A stretch of DNA of 32,511 nt. It comes from Apostichopus parvimensis (Eukaryota; Echinodermata; Holothuroidea; Aspidochirotida; Stichopodidae). Positions within the stretch are counted from its first letter, which is position 1. Each line of letters opens with the position of its first letter. Below the pieces are notes generated by a model. The model was not told where the DNA came from, ran no database searches, and worked only from the letters and a program-made list of their open reading frames with translations. The translations under genes and the position numbers were made by a program. The stretch covers positions 1-32,511 of the forward strand of contig KN887389.1 of NCBI GenBank assembly GCA_000934455.1, read 5' to 3'. Positions 12,101 to 27,100 of the stretch are shown here, piece after piece.

Positions 12101-15100
12101 AATGTAGTTTGCAGGGAGGGAAAAGGTTAAAAACTCTCTGGAGGATCACCGTGGACAAACACAACAAACATTTCTTGGGAGGGAAAATTTTCTTGGCTGT
12201 TCTCTATTAACAGAATTCATCATACAGGAACGATGACGTGGAACAAGGTGCGACAGTTTAGACATATTTAATAATTAATCTTACGTTTGTGCTTGATATG
12301 TAAATGATCTACAAATCACACATTTTTCAGTTTTGTCCCAATGTTTAGACAAAATCCTTTCAATAGAAAATAGTACCAACCATGGTAACGAAAACAGTTT
12401 AGTTGACGGGGAAAATGAGACCTACAGAACTCACTGAACCTAAACAGATTGTGTTAATAACTAGCATTGCAACACGACAATTCAAAAGTTAGTGGTCAGG
12501 TAAACTGGAGGAAGTATTACCACCAATGTAGAAACAAGTGTTGATCCACATCAATGTCGTGTTGAACCAATATCATACAATAGAGATCATCTCTACAGAA
12601 CATCAGTGTGTAACTACACAGTACAAAAGATCATTTTCCTAAGCAGAGGATGCTTCAGCCTGGCTGCAGGATGCTTCAGCCTGGCTGCAGGATGCTTCAG
12701 CCTGGCTGCAGGATGCTGCAGGATGCTTCAGCCTGGCTGCAGGATGCTTCAGCCTGGCTGCAGGATGCTTCAGCCTGGCTGCAGGATGCTTCAGCCTGGC
12801 TGCAGGATGCTGCAGGATGCTTCAACCTGGCTGCAGGATGCTTCAGCATGGCTGCAGAATGCTTCAGCTTAGCTGCAGGATGCTTCAGCCCCTCAGCATC
12901 CTACTGTACCTTTAACAGGTTGCCTAACAAAATGATGTCAAAGATGGCTTATGTCAGTTGTATGCTGATCTCACAACATAAGATACCTCAGTCAAAAGTC
13001 AGACATTAACTCCACAAGGATATTCAGAGAAGAAATACTCAAGATAAGAGAATTCATGCTTCACTTCAAATTAAATTTACTCCAACTTCAAAACAAAACT
13101 GTTTTTTCCAAATCAAAAGTAGATGAGAGGATATTGATTTTTTTTCTTTTTTTTCACGGGTGGGTTGAGAACTTCCCGTCTATCCAAACTAATTTCAATT
13201 GAAAACCAAATTATTTTGATGAAAGAAAATTCAACATTTCTAAGGGGAGAAGTCAAACAGCAAATCCAATTAAATAGTGAGGTGCTTGACGGAAAAGCCT
13301 GGACATCATTACTAGCAAAGAAGGAAAGGAAAAAAATAAAATAATGGGAATGTGGACTAACCAAACATTAGATCTATGCATGCCTGCACGATCGGCTTAT
13401 ACAAGCATGTCGTAGAAAGTACAAGAAAGGGGGAACTGAGTACATGCCCAAAACATTTAGTGACATAGGAATAACGTATTAACATTGGTATTTATAGAAT
13501 ACAACAAAAACTATAAAAAGGACATTTAGAAAGCCAATACCGATCCTTCCACTGACTTTGATCAAAAGTTTTACAAGTTCTCTCTAAAGTTGCACATGTG
13601 TCCTTATTATGTTCATTTTTAAAATCTCATGTAGTTATGAGACATTTCTCTGTAGCTGCACATGGAATACAAACACCATATATCTTGCTTGAACCTAGAT
13701 CAGACTGTAAACACCAGAATGATAACTGCATACTGTTAAACAAGTATTAAAGAGAATCATAGTATTTCTATGGTCGATATTTGAGAAACGCAATTACATT
13801 TAGTTATGTGTACATGTACACACATAAAACAAATCATGACTGACTGATACATTGCCTGGTCATTCAACATGTAAATGACAATTTATTAAATCACCACTTA
13901 TTCTCCACTGAATTATGTAATGCCTCATTAATATTATACTAATAGCTCAACAGTTTCCTGCTAAAGTACTGTACATCCACTATGTTGAATTAATATCAAT
14001 GGATTTGTGCACCACTTGTAATGTAACCTTTACTTAGAGCACCTATAATGACTTCCAACGTGAGGTAAAGTTTTGATCATAAGCGCCATAAAAATCCAAT
14101 TAAACGATGTCATTTATTAACTCGACTTACTAAGACTAGTTCAATTTCCATTTCAAATGCTGTTCAGATAAAGTCTTCAAACCTTGGTAAATTTCCAAAA
14201 TTTTGATTTTGCACTTGATAAATACTAAAGTTGAAAAATGTCTGCGCAAGGAAAAATTCTTAGAATTTGATAGAATTGCTGGTACTTTCTAATTATAACT
14301 TTCTCGTTTGGTGAAAATATCAACCACGATCGATGTCGTTGCTGAATCAAATGCCAATTTATTTTGATTCTAGTTCTGGGAATTAAGGTTGGAAAAAATT
14401 ACCAGAATCTACGTACCAAACTCAAAGTGGTACGTTTTAAAGCAGAGAGAATATGTGTGTGAGGTAGAATCGTCATTTATCTGACATTTAATAACAACAC
14501 CCCAATTTCCACAGATGGAGCCTACAAAGTATTATATTTACATACATTGTATTTACATCCACTAATAAAAGTCTCATCAGGGGACAACTCCCACTCAAAT
14601 ATATATTAACTACTCCCCTCTCCCCACTTAAGTTCTTTTGACAACGACAACTTCTGTTGGAATTCCTGTCTACATACTGGACTCTCCTAGGTTCATCTGT
14701 GGATGACAGTTATGTTATTCCAAACTTTAATATTCCTTACAAACTATAAGTACCATTTTCCTTACAGCACATTATCTATAATTGTGGTATTATTGCAAGA
14801 TACTAACAATATATTTATCTCAAGTGTTTTTTGTTTTTGTTTTTACCTTGCAGAAGATATTAATTACTTAAATTGCAAACATAATAATTAAGCTGCTTAT
14901 GAATAATATTTTAAGAACAAAGTTAGCTGAGGTAGGACTTAATGAATCAATTAAGATAATTCCTAAATTTCAAACAAAGTGCCCTATTTATGATTTCTTT
15001 TTGTAACATTTAATATAATTAACACATATATATTACATTTCTTCTTTTTTTACTTGAGTTTCTTATTTCATGAAGAAAAACAAAATCAGCTATACTCCCA

Positions 15101-18100
15101 GAAATTTTGGTGGCCCTACATAAATTGTCATGAATAATAACACACTATTATACCTTAATTGGTGGTCATTTCTTTTGTTTTCCACTAGCTTTGTAAGATA
15201 CCTTTGTAAGATACTAACTAGTTTTGTAAGATATCTGCCTTTGACTAACTAGCTTTGTAAGATATCTGCCTTTGACTAACTAGCTTTGTAAGATATCTGC
15301 CTTTGACCAACTAGCTTTGTAAGATACCTTCCTTTGACTAACTAGCTTTGTAAGATATCTGCCTTTGACTAACTAGCTTTGTAAGATATCTGCCTTTGAC
15401 TAACTAGCTTTGTAAGATATCTGCCTTTGACTAACTAGCTTTGTAAGATATCTGCCTTTGACTAACTAGCTTTGTAAGATACCTTCCTTTGACTAACTAG
15501 CTTTGTAAGATATCTGCCTTTGACTAACTAGCTTTGTAAGTTATCTGCCTTTGACCAACTAGCTTTGTAAGATATCTGCCTTTGACTAACTAGCTTTGTA
15601 AGATATCTGCCTTTGACAAACTAGCTTTGTAAGATATCTGCCTTTGACCAACTAGCTTTGTAAGATATCTGCCTTTGACTAACTAGCTTTGTAAGATATC
15701 TGCCTTTGACTAACTAGCTTTGTAAGATATCTGCCTTTGACTAACTAGCTTTGTAAGATACCTTCCTTTGACTAACTAGCTTTGTAAGATATCTGCCTTT
15801 GACTAACTAGCTTTGTAAGATACCTTCCTTTGACTAACTAGCTTTGTAAGATATCTGCCTTTGACTAACTAGCTTTGTAAGATATCTGCCTTTGACTAAC
15901 TAGCTTTGTAAGATATCTGCCTTTGACTAAGTACTTGTTTTCATACTGCAATTGATGCTTCATACTACAATTCTTTCAGTACAGTAGAATCAGCTGCATT
16001 TCCTGTTTCAATAATAATGCTGCATACCTATAAGGATGTGTACATAGATACCTTTAATACCTGTATCCTTTTCCCACCTTCCAATAATTGCGAAGGCTAT
16101 TTGTATTCTTATCTCACTCTCCCCTCACACAGTTACTAACCGTTCATTTACAAAATCCCATTAGCTAAGTTACCAATGAAACAGTTATATTAATGATCTG
16201 TTAGCTGTGACACTTCAAATTCACACAATGGACACACAGTGGACAACTGAAAATAGGTTATAAAAGGGATTAATGCTCTGAGGACAAAGACTATTACATA
16301 ATCCATTGTTAGCCTAGGTTAGCCATTCAAAAGCTTTTTTCCCAGGGATGACTATAGCTGAGGACAGATGTGTTGTTTGAAGGACTGACTGTGTAATGGA
16401 CCTGCTTTATATTACTAAGCATTACTACAATGTACACAAAAGGAAAGCAAAATCATTAAATCTCTGAATCATTGTCAAAAATCTGAAGACTTTGCTAGTG
16501 GGATTTGAGAGATCATTGTTTATGTGTGTGTGTGTTCGTGTATGTATGTATACCTGTGTGTGCAAGGGTACATCAGAGTTTGAATGTATAGCAGAAGGGT
16601 AACAGAGGAATGAAATAAATTGTTACTTAACTGCCTCTCCTCAACATTGCAACATTTTAACAGTTTGTCCCCAGTCCACCCATTTCAGTGTCAACAAGCT
16701 ATTCTTCTATTCTCTCAATCTACCATTAGTAAACTGTCCCACTTGTTAGCTTGTATTAATGTTTGTGATATTCCAGTTTTTTGTTACGATGTCACACCGA
16801 TTACATTAATGTTTATCCAGAATGTTTTGTGTAAAATAATCTGTTTATCAGCTGCGAAAGTGGTGTTATATACCTGAACTAACATATTCACAACATATTT
16901 AAATGCCTGTTACAGCTACTACATAAAAACACAAGACATGTGACAATATATGAACACTTTCCTCTTTGGCGTGGAGGGGGGGGGGAGGGGGGTGGAATCT
17001 TTAAATAGGTCATTAGGTACAAGCTACCTAGTCTCCACAATCCCCTCACCAATCTCACCACACCACAATATGAATACTACATTGTACATATGTCTGTGTG
17101 GCAGTACTACACAGTATTTCACATAGTACGTCCACAATCCCAGTGAATCTATCCATCTAATTATATGCTAAACAGACCAATTTATCCATCTAATTATATG
17201 CTAAGCAGACCATCAATTGATATAGGACTTTGCTCTCACACCTCTAGGCACCCACACATGTCATCATGAGGGTTTATCTGTCTGAAATGATACCTCATGT
17301 AACAATTAGTTAGAAAGTACACCACTGCTGCTATGAGTGGGCTAGGATCTCAATGCTCTTGAAATCTCAAGCATAGTGCCTCGGTTTTGTGCCACCGCAA
17401 TGTATCGCTAAGCGACCAGATTTTACGTGAAGCATCAAAGTTACAGTCATTTAACCATAAAACTAGAAGGCAGGGAGAAAGGTTGTCGCCATGCCATTCA
17501 TCAGAGTGGAGTGCATCGTGTAGGCTGTCTAGCTGAGCTGTCTATTGACACTCAACGTTACACACTTTTATACAACAACCAGTCAAATTCCTGCTCAGTT
17601 TTAAAAGTAGATCTAGAAAAGGACCTAGGTAGAACAGACAGATGAATAGAATAGATTACATTAGGTGCATATATGTAGCTTCAATCAAACAGTAGGGTGC
17701 AGAGGCACTCAGCTACCAGTCCAAATTTGCAGTAAATGATTCTACGCAGATAATTTGCAAAGAAAAAGTGGCAGTACAAACGAGTTGCATGCGATTCTTA
17801 CTGTTTTGTTTTACACTTATTGAAACTACACACACGCAAGGGCACGAATGACCCTGACATGTACCTAACATATTAAATGTGAGTGTACATACCATGTATG
17901 CTAGTACATTATGGGTCCAAGAGATCTTAAAGGGTGCAGGATGATAATAGATAGGAACATAAAGCTTCTTGTTCCACTTCTATGCTTCATGAAAATTACC
18001 AATAAACAAAGTTACACAAATCAACCATAGTTTAAAATTTGTGAAGACACAGGTAAGGCAGATAGGCGCAGGTTTACGTAACATCTGAAATTTCACAATG

Positions 18101-21100
18101 CCATGTCCTTCTTCGCCCAATTTAGAACAGGTGTAGTTGGTATTAAAACGGCAGAAATAATTTTCCCACTCATCTATACATGATTTAGAACAGGTGTAGT
18201 TGGTATTACAACAGCAGAAATATTTTTATCCCACTCATCTAAACATGACACATTGATGAGTTCCATAAGTTTTCTGTGTGGCAAGATCAGATATAACCAA
18301 GATCAAATCACAATTACACTAGTACGTAGATTTTATTGATTACATTTGTTTTCTTTATTATTTATAGTGTTTAGGGGGGGGGGGGTTGCATAAGTAGCAG
18401 AACGGGAAAAGGAAAGAAATAAGTTAGGAAGGTGTGGGACGAGAACAAGTAGGGAGAATGGACTTTGAAGAAGAAGTAGATACTAGAAAGCACATAATCA
18501 ACATTATAAGAGAAAGGGAACTGGAAGTCAAGCATAAGATTATCAACAGAAAGAACTTTTATCTTTTCTAGAGCTGTCTTTTTTGTAAATGAGTAATATT
18601 TTTTTTACTTATTTCAAGCATCATTTCTCAATTGACTTGAAAAAGTATATGAACAGACAATTTTTGTACAATTATAATGCTGATGTACGTGCTTAAAGCA
18701 ATTAGTTTCTTTTGGGATTTATATGATGGTAGAAACATTATAGCTATGGAGCTGTCATGGCTGACAAAAAACGAAAAGAAATTCTTGATTTTCTACAATA
18801 ATTAACCATCCATATTTCTTTTCTTTTTTTGCTCTTTCACTAATTTCAGATTATTTCTGTGTTTGTAACTTTGCACCCTTAGTTTACACATATGTTGATT
18901 ACTAGTATCTAGATAAAATAAACTGCAACAAAAGTAAGCTTGCTTTTATCGATATTAAAAGTATTCTGAGTATTAGATGCATGAATCCTCACACTTATTC
19001 ATCTGTTAAGGGAGTCAGGGACCAATTCAATCCACATTAATTTTGCATGATCTACAGTAAGTAGTGCTGTACAGCTGAAACTGAGCCTGTGGAGCTCAGC
19101 AGATGACAAATGTACCGATTCAACAGGAACTTACCATAGAGATTCGTACATGAAACTTCTGCAATCAATATAAAACTAACAAGGATCTATGCTTCATTTG
19201 ACACATGGTGGATGAAACTATAACAGTACTTGTGCATTATAATACTGTGACAATGACTAGTGAAGTAACAACTCTGATTGAACACAATTACAGTGTGCAA
19301 CATCAAATTTCCTTCATATATATTTATTTCAATTCAACGTACACTTAACAGCAGAACCAAACGCATCATAAAAAAGAAAAAGAAAAAAAAAGAAAAGGGG
19401 GAAATATGTTTGGTTAAAGTGTTACTACTGTTATATATCTAGGTGAGATTACCCACAAAATAAAACTAGTTCATCTGTGCTAAGAATCCTGAATGTCACA
19501 GGGTTTGGATGCTTCTGAGCAACAAGCTTACCTGTCTCCTCACAACCTCTTTGGGTGAGGGTAGCTGAGGGTGTACATTATGATACTGTTACCAGGTCAC
19601 TCTTGGCACAGTAGGACAAGAGTTCTGAGGTTGTGGGGAAACAGGTAAGTAAGAAAGCAAAGTAACCTAAGAGCAGTACATCTGTTGAGAGTATAGGGTT
19701 GAATTGAGATTTGAGAAAGCCTTACAAAAAAGTGCTGTCTTGATATCATTGGTCTGTGGTAAACTTGGTAATCTACTGTACTTCAGTATCCAATGGATGG
19801 AAAAACTAAGATCCTAGGTCACAGTTCCGTACCAATTACGTTAAAGAAATATCCAGACAAGAAATGCACGATGCTGGCACTTTGGGTGGTAGAATGAGAA
19901 GGAAGGGCATTGACCGGAAGGGCTGGTCATAGAGGGCGCACAGTGTTAAAAAGTTACCAGTTCACTCTAGGCGCGGTAGAACGAGAGTGCTAAGGTTGTG
20001 GGGACACAGGTAAGCGAGGAGCAAAGTAAATTTGATATGAATGACCTATGCAGTTTTTCATGAATGGCAGCTTAAATTGCCTAGATTGAAACAGTATTAA
20101 ATCAGAAACTTTACAGGTATGTGCCAAATGACAATACACGCATAGGCCTTGAGGTTGTTGAAATCTTCATGCTAAGTACAGTATGTCAGGTTCTCAGGTA
20201 ATTTACCTAGTTTAGGTGATTTTTGGGAGCTCTTTTTATTGGGGGGGGGGGAGGAGGAAAGGGGGAGGCATAGCTGTTAGATAACTTTATCCCTACGTGG
20301 CACTATAGCGATATTGTACCTTGTTTTCAGGATAGTACCACTTTAAAAACAAATACAAAATTTTGGCACGATGACAAACACAGTACTCGACCTGTTTACC
20401 AGTGCATGGGTAAAAAAGAAGAACCCTTAACCAAAACTTTGTGGAATATCCTTTCATATCTAACCAGCCAACCAATCAAAATATGCTATTGTTATTTGTT
20501 AAAAGTATAAACAGTAGAGATGGCAGTCAAGACTGGCAATACAGTGATATTACTTACAACACTATTAAGTATGGTAACTGCACACTGCATATATTCAAGT
20601 ATACTGTATGTAATATGTACACTACACAATGTGTTTAAGATGTATGTAAGCTGTATTACTGTTGCTTTAAGCAGTTGCAGGTTTCTTTCCTCCACTTTCA
20701 CTACCAATTCCAACCATTTCAATCACTTCACTTTTAATGCAATAAAGATGTGAAATTAAAGACTGGTCATTTAGAAAACAAAAACAAAATATTGATGTGT
20801 ACATAAGAGAGAAGAACAGACAGAAAGAAAAAGAAAATTACTAGAATTTGGAAGTCCCTTCAAAATAAAAAAGCAACTGAACTTCTTTGACACTAGACGA
20901 TGTGGGAGGATGCCTTAAAGTTTAAACCTTTGCAATCTTAGAATAGGTAATTCTACGAACTGACAAGCAAAGGCTAAGAGCTGCTTTTAACTGACTGTGA
21001 AAGCTTTCAAACAAGGCCAGCGAAAGGATATGCCGACCCAAGGCAAAACAAAAGGTTTTCCTGTTGGCCCCTACTTTTTTTTCTGGCATCTTTTTCGTTT

Positions 21101-24100
21101 GCTGAATTTTACGCAACAGTTCTCGATAAAAAAAAAGTCCTGTTAAATTCATCCCCTTTGTCTTGCCACTTGGCACGTATCAAGTGCTTCTTGAGAATTA
21201 GCAACATTTTATGTTTCCACTATTAAACACTAGTTAAACATGGAAGAGATGAACGTAAAGAAAATAACATTAAATGGAACAAATAAAGCATCTTTCTAGA
21301 ATTTCTGCACCTAAACCAAAACTAATAACATACTTCGAAAGAAAAAGGTTCCATTCCAATTTCAGTTCTGAAAATTCTGTCACACAACAATTTTGTTGAT
21401 ATCACATTTATTGCGCACAAACTTGAGTAAATTAGAGAATGTTGAGTAAATTAGAATGAATAACACATTCTTTTTAGTTATTTTCATCTTACTTGGAATG
21501 AATTTTTCTACAATTCAAGCTAATAAACTACATTGTTACGCAGTTTTACTATCAACAGAGCACCCAAGATTTATCAAAATCAAAACAAAATGATGCTTTA
21601 AGAAAGTAAAAATGATTTCTTGATGAAAACGCATTTTTCCTACCTTTCCAAATTATGGAACACTTGTGCAACTTTAATATATAAAGCAAAATGATACTTA
21701 TTAATATGCACATAGTGAAATTANNNNNNNNNNNNNNNNNNNNNNNNNNNNNNNNNNNNNNNNNNNNNNNNNNNNNNNNNNNNNNNNNNNNNNNNNNNNN
21801 NNNNNNNNNNNNNNNNNNNNNNNNNNNNNNNNNNNNNNNNNNNNNNNNNNNNNNNNNNNNNNNNNNNNNNNNNNNNNNNNNNNNNNNNNNNNNNNNNNNN
21901 NNNNNNNNNNNNNNNNNNNNNNNNNNNNNNNNNNNNNNNNNNNNNNNNNNNATGATACAATTATAATATGCCTTCACATTAACTATGTGTAGGGTAGACA
22001 TCAATCTATGGAGCCATTGTACACTATGTGATTTCAGAAACTTTCATATCCAATAGTGTCCATTGTGGAAATTCTTGCTTGTTATTGCTGATACTCAAAC
22101 ATCATAAAGAAATTCTAGGACAATGTCAAGCATACTTCATGAACAATGTCACTGACCAACTAATTTAAACAGTAGATGTTAGTTTTATTTAATTGTACAT
22201 GGTGGTGTACGTGCATGGAGCAATGGACAAAGGGTACACTCAGCTACTGTACACTATACACTTCAGTGCAATGTGTATATGTGAACAGCACATGAACTTT
22301 AACAGGGGTCACTGCCTCATGCACACCAAAGGCTTCATAGTGAGCAGCTGTTTATTTTCACTTTCTGTTTAAATTGTTAATTTATTCACATCCACAGACA
22401 GACAGAACACAATATGTTCTGGTTTAATTCAAGTACAGCCCTATGCCCTTTGGGATTTTCTCATTGTACTGATGATGATAATGAAAATTATGGTTATGGG
22501 TAGAAATTACAGCTAAAATTCCAGGCTTGTTAGTCTAATGATCATCTGAAGACAGCTGATTGTGTGTTAGTCTTGTACACTGTACAGTATAAAACAATGG
22601 TGACCACACAACAGTGTACATAAACTTTGTGACAAATCTCCATCAATAGCTCAACCAATCTTAAATGAAAAATCTAAATGATTGCTATCCATATTTCAAG
22701 ACTTTGTTTTATTCTTTCATTCTTTTAACAGGTCACAGTACTAGCAGAATAGCTTTTACTCCATTATTTATCGAACAAGAACATTACTACTTTATGAGGA
22801 AGTACAATACATAACATCATGGATGCAGACAATGCTATCCACATGTAGATAACATACATACATACATGTACCAATACATGTTCATACGAACTAAATACGA
22901 ACTAACGGACCTGAACAGTGGAGCAAGACTTCCTCTAGCTTGCTAAATCTGTATTCAGGCAATTAATCTGACACTACCAAATGTAAACCAGAAGTATCGG
23001 ATGGTCACCAATTTCACCAATTAATGAAACCGAAACACCTCCTAAACTATAAACAATAGTATCCTTTTCCTCGTTGACAAATATAATAGTCTCGTTTGAC
23101 CCTTCGTTTCTTAAATGTCTGTTAGAAACAGGCAGGATAACAGTGTAACTGTTGGCATGTACAGTCCAGATTTTCAAAACACTTTTGGGACACATTTTTT
23201 GGAAACTCTCAGGAAGGCTATTCCATATGAACAATTATTAATGAGCTCTGTAATGTTCTACAAGGTACTAATACTAGCAGAGACACAGCATTAATTGAGT
23301 GAAATAAAAATAATAATGATAAAAATAATTGGAAATGCCACTCCATATGTACCAACAAATATATGTACTGTAGGGATCCAATTCTTTCTGCGTTGAAGAA
23401 ACTTTCATGTAAATTTTTGAAGACCTAATGAAATATAATTTGATTCATTAGATGGAATGAAAGTTTGAATGCACACAAAATTTATTTGTATAGTTGGTTG
23501 TAAATCTTACAAACATTCAATCTTGAAATGGTGGATTCAGTATTACTACCAAAATCTGATTGGTTTTGTCATTTATGAGCGACGATACAAGTTACATGTC
23601 TCCAGTTTACTAACAATATGAACTTTCCTCACCTCCCTAACCTAGTAAAACTGGTCACATTTTGGCAAACTGTCCTGCAGAAAGTCCGTTTTTTAAAAAA
23701 GAATGAAGACTGACCAGTGAAAGGGTAACATTTGAAAATGAACGAACACGTGCAGGATAAAATGTCCGCGTATATCGCAAAACTGGTACATATACAACAA
23801 AACCTACATGTAAGGGGCGATCCTGTCTGAAAGAAACAATACATGCAATCAAAAACATGAAAAATTCAAGGATACTTTGTTATTCTTTGTAGGTGAACTA
23901 GGTGAAGAAACTCCTTTCTGACTTCTAAATAGCTCCACAAGAATGTTTGTGGATACTTCACAATGGTAGATTGGGAATGAGAAGGTCAGTGACCTTAGAT
24001 AGGGCCATTGGAAGCACATTGATGTTGCCACTTAATAAGCTAGTAGGGTAAATAGGTGTGCGTAGGTAAAGGAGAGACAGGTAAGTGAGGAGTCAAGTAA

Positions 24101-27100
24101 ATTGTAAGTTGTGAAGTTTTATTTAAGTGTTTTCAATTTAAAGCTGCAGTTGAGTTTAATTTTGTTGAAATTTTCATAGTTACTTTTCCCTTACTAAAAT
24201 TCCATCACAGTGGAGGGCACTAGCTTGACAAGTTAAATAATCTAATATCTAGTAAAAAATTCAGTGTCCTAGCAGTAGGTCACTGAAGTGCAGTATGAGG
24301 ATAAAATGAGGATATAATCCCACAATGGAGCTAGAAAGTTCAGTTAGGCAAATGATATTTTCAACTTTCATTCTCATATGATTGTCTTTCCTCTCAAAAA
24401 AAGAAGAAGGTGTTTTCCATTTTTCTTCCAAACATCTCAAAAACTTGACAAGTTCTTTAATCATAGAATTCTCTACCCACTCCATGCACAAAGCATTGAT
24501 TTGCTTCTGCTTCAAGGCTGTAAGCAAATCCCACTCTAGGCTTTGGAAAAAGCTCTTGAAAAAATAATCCACTCAATTATTCCATGATTAGCAATTCAAC
24601 CTACATGTTCACTGCAATATCAGGCTCAATCAATTTTCATGGTCGGATGGAAGATGTGTGTTTCTGCTAGCCATCACAAGAATGTTGAAACATACAGTTT
24701 GTACTATAGTAGTAAGGTAGTGGTCTATAGAAACATATCATGGGTGCAATACACATGATATAACGTGCATGTACTGTAATTTGTCCTTTGGCCCATACAT
24801 ACAGTATTTGACAGGGAGCTGATCATGCATCACTGTGACATGCATCACTGTGTGTAGTACTATAGCATCCTCATTGAAGCTTACATCCTTTCACCTGCCT
24901 GTATCAGACATTTTCATCCCTATATATACATCACTGTGTGTAGTACTTAACTATAACATCCTCATTGTCCCTGCATATATCAGACATTTCATCCCTATGT
25001 ATGCATCACTGTGGGTACTAATAGCATCCTTATTGAAGCTTACAGCCTTTTACCTGCCTGTATCAGACATTTTCATCTCTATATATATGCATCACTGTTG
25101 TAGTATTATAGAATTCTCATTAAAGCTTACAGCATTCTACCTGACTGTATCAAACATCTTCTAGGCGATTGAGACAAATTTTCAAGTCGATTGCTTTGTT
25201 CAACAGGCAACTAGTATAGTATTAAAATTAGTACATTAATATCACATAATCTGAAAATTACATTGTTGATGATCTGTTGTTGAACCACAAACTTATAAAT
25301 ATCAAATATTCATATATATGTGTAATACTTGTGGATAACCCTCAACTTAAATAACTAAAGGGATATTTAGAGTCGTCCACCATCAGGCTGCTCCCTAATT
25401 ACAAATGCTGTTTTGCCAAAATAGAGGAACCTTATGTCCCACAAACTTAATGCAATATTTTATGATTCATTTGCATATCTTTGAGTTTTACTCATAATTG
25501 TTTCATTTCTGGTCGTGCAATACTTGTGGACAAAGAGAAAAACCTTCTTTTAATGGTCAACTTTGGTACTACTAGCATTAAGACAAATCTATCAAACATA
25601 TAATGTAGCTTCCAACTGAAAGGAGACCACTACAGAGTGAGTTCTGGTAATGCACTTCAACAATCCTGGAATATCAAAGAATGGTCAGCCTGAAATTAAC
25701 TCTGTTCACCCAAAGAAAACATCAGACTAGAGTTCTAAGACGAGTTGTTCAAAATAGGCCTATTTGGGATGAGCATATCTGGAAGGTTTATGGCAAAACA
25801 AAATTATCTGCCCACTTGGAACAGAAAGCTTTTCAACAACACCTTGTCCTTAAACTACAAACAAAGAAAAACTAGATCTTGACAATCAACGTTAAAAAGT
25901 ATGGCACTTTGTACAGCTAGAGTAAGAATATGGAACTCCAATATATTGCCCCAGTTATTTGTTATGATAAAAGGAGTTTCTACACACCAGAACAGCAGAT
26001 TAAATATATACATTACTACAAGGTTTGTGTGATCATCTAAACAGCAAGGCAGCATACCTCAGTCCTAGTCATGCTTTGGCAACTGAAATCCCAAAAACTT
26101 ACTGGTTTGGGTAAAAATCCAAAAACGATGGCCAGGATCAAAATATCGATGGAAAAACGTTGAAACAAATCTAGATAGAATCTATATTTTGTGTAGTTTT
26201 CTTCAGAATGGTACTATGGTACCGTCTATTTATTATATTCATCATATTTCTTATAAACCTGCGGTAGTTTGGCTGGTAATATGATTTCGGCTCTTCACCT
26301 AGAGAGATATACTTGGGCTCACCTCATACACTGTACTAATACACAATCAAACAATGACTATATTAATATCCCATAACTAGTCTATATTAATATCCCATAA
26401 CTGGTGAGTGCTCATGAAATTATGTAAAACAGATCAAGTTCAACGTTTTTCTTTGTGTTGAAAGCTAAAATGTCAAGTAAGTACTGTACAAAACACCAAA
26501 CATGTCCTGGTAAACAGAAGCCCATTTGTACAGTACAAGCAAGTTTATTTGTTTAGAAGAATGTGAGCTCAGTGCATGTTGTCACACAATCCACACGCTG
26601 TGTGTCGAGGTAGATGGACTGAGGCAACAAGAGACGTAATGATAATAATATGCATTAATCAGGCTGGAAGGAAGTTAATTTATCATGCTAAACAGCCCGC
26701 CGCCCATGCATGTGCAGAGAAAGAGCTGAATGGCAGTAGCTCACACTTAACGTCTGATGGCTGTCGAATAAAACCAGTTGTAACTCATTCTGGGTCTGAT
26801 TCATTGATTGAAAGACCATTTCAGATGGGAACACCTTAGAATGCTTTTGTACGAGAACCACACCTTACCCTTATCAGCCAGGGCTCGAACCCACAACCTC
26901 TCTCATGCTAGCTATTGTTTCTAATGTCACCCAGCTTAAGGCATGGAACCATATCACTTACAGTATTACAATTGCATCATGATTCAAAACTTTCTTAATA
27001 GAGATGAAAAAAGACATTCCCTCTCCCCCCCCCCCCCTCCAAGACAAAAGAACAAGTACAAAAAGAAACAAACGGAAAACAAAATAGAAATGGGAAGAAA

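Noticed and set aside
12606..13009. Repetitive small protein (MLQPGCR or QDASAWL repeats)
   Set aside because: The open frames come only from a 21 bp satellite period; there is no conserved flanking sequence or family match.
15186..15929. CRISPR-like array of 31 bp repeats
   Set aside because: Repeats are directly abutting with no unique spacers, and the context is an animal intron. It is a minisatellite.
21552..22004. Frames across the N run
   Set aside because: They are made of undetermined bases and have no meaning.
22974..23234. 86-codon minus-strand frame with IWNSLPESF, reminiscent of the end of non-LTR reverse transcriptases
   Set aside because: Only a few residues resemble the motif, with no upstream transposon domains or repeat boundaries. 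Length is within chance for this composition.
24835..25164. 109-codon plus-strand frame
   Set aside because: It lies wholly on the four-unit degenerate tandem repeat; its apparent peptide repeats follow the DNA repeat.
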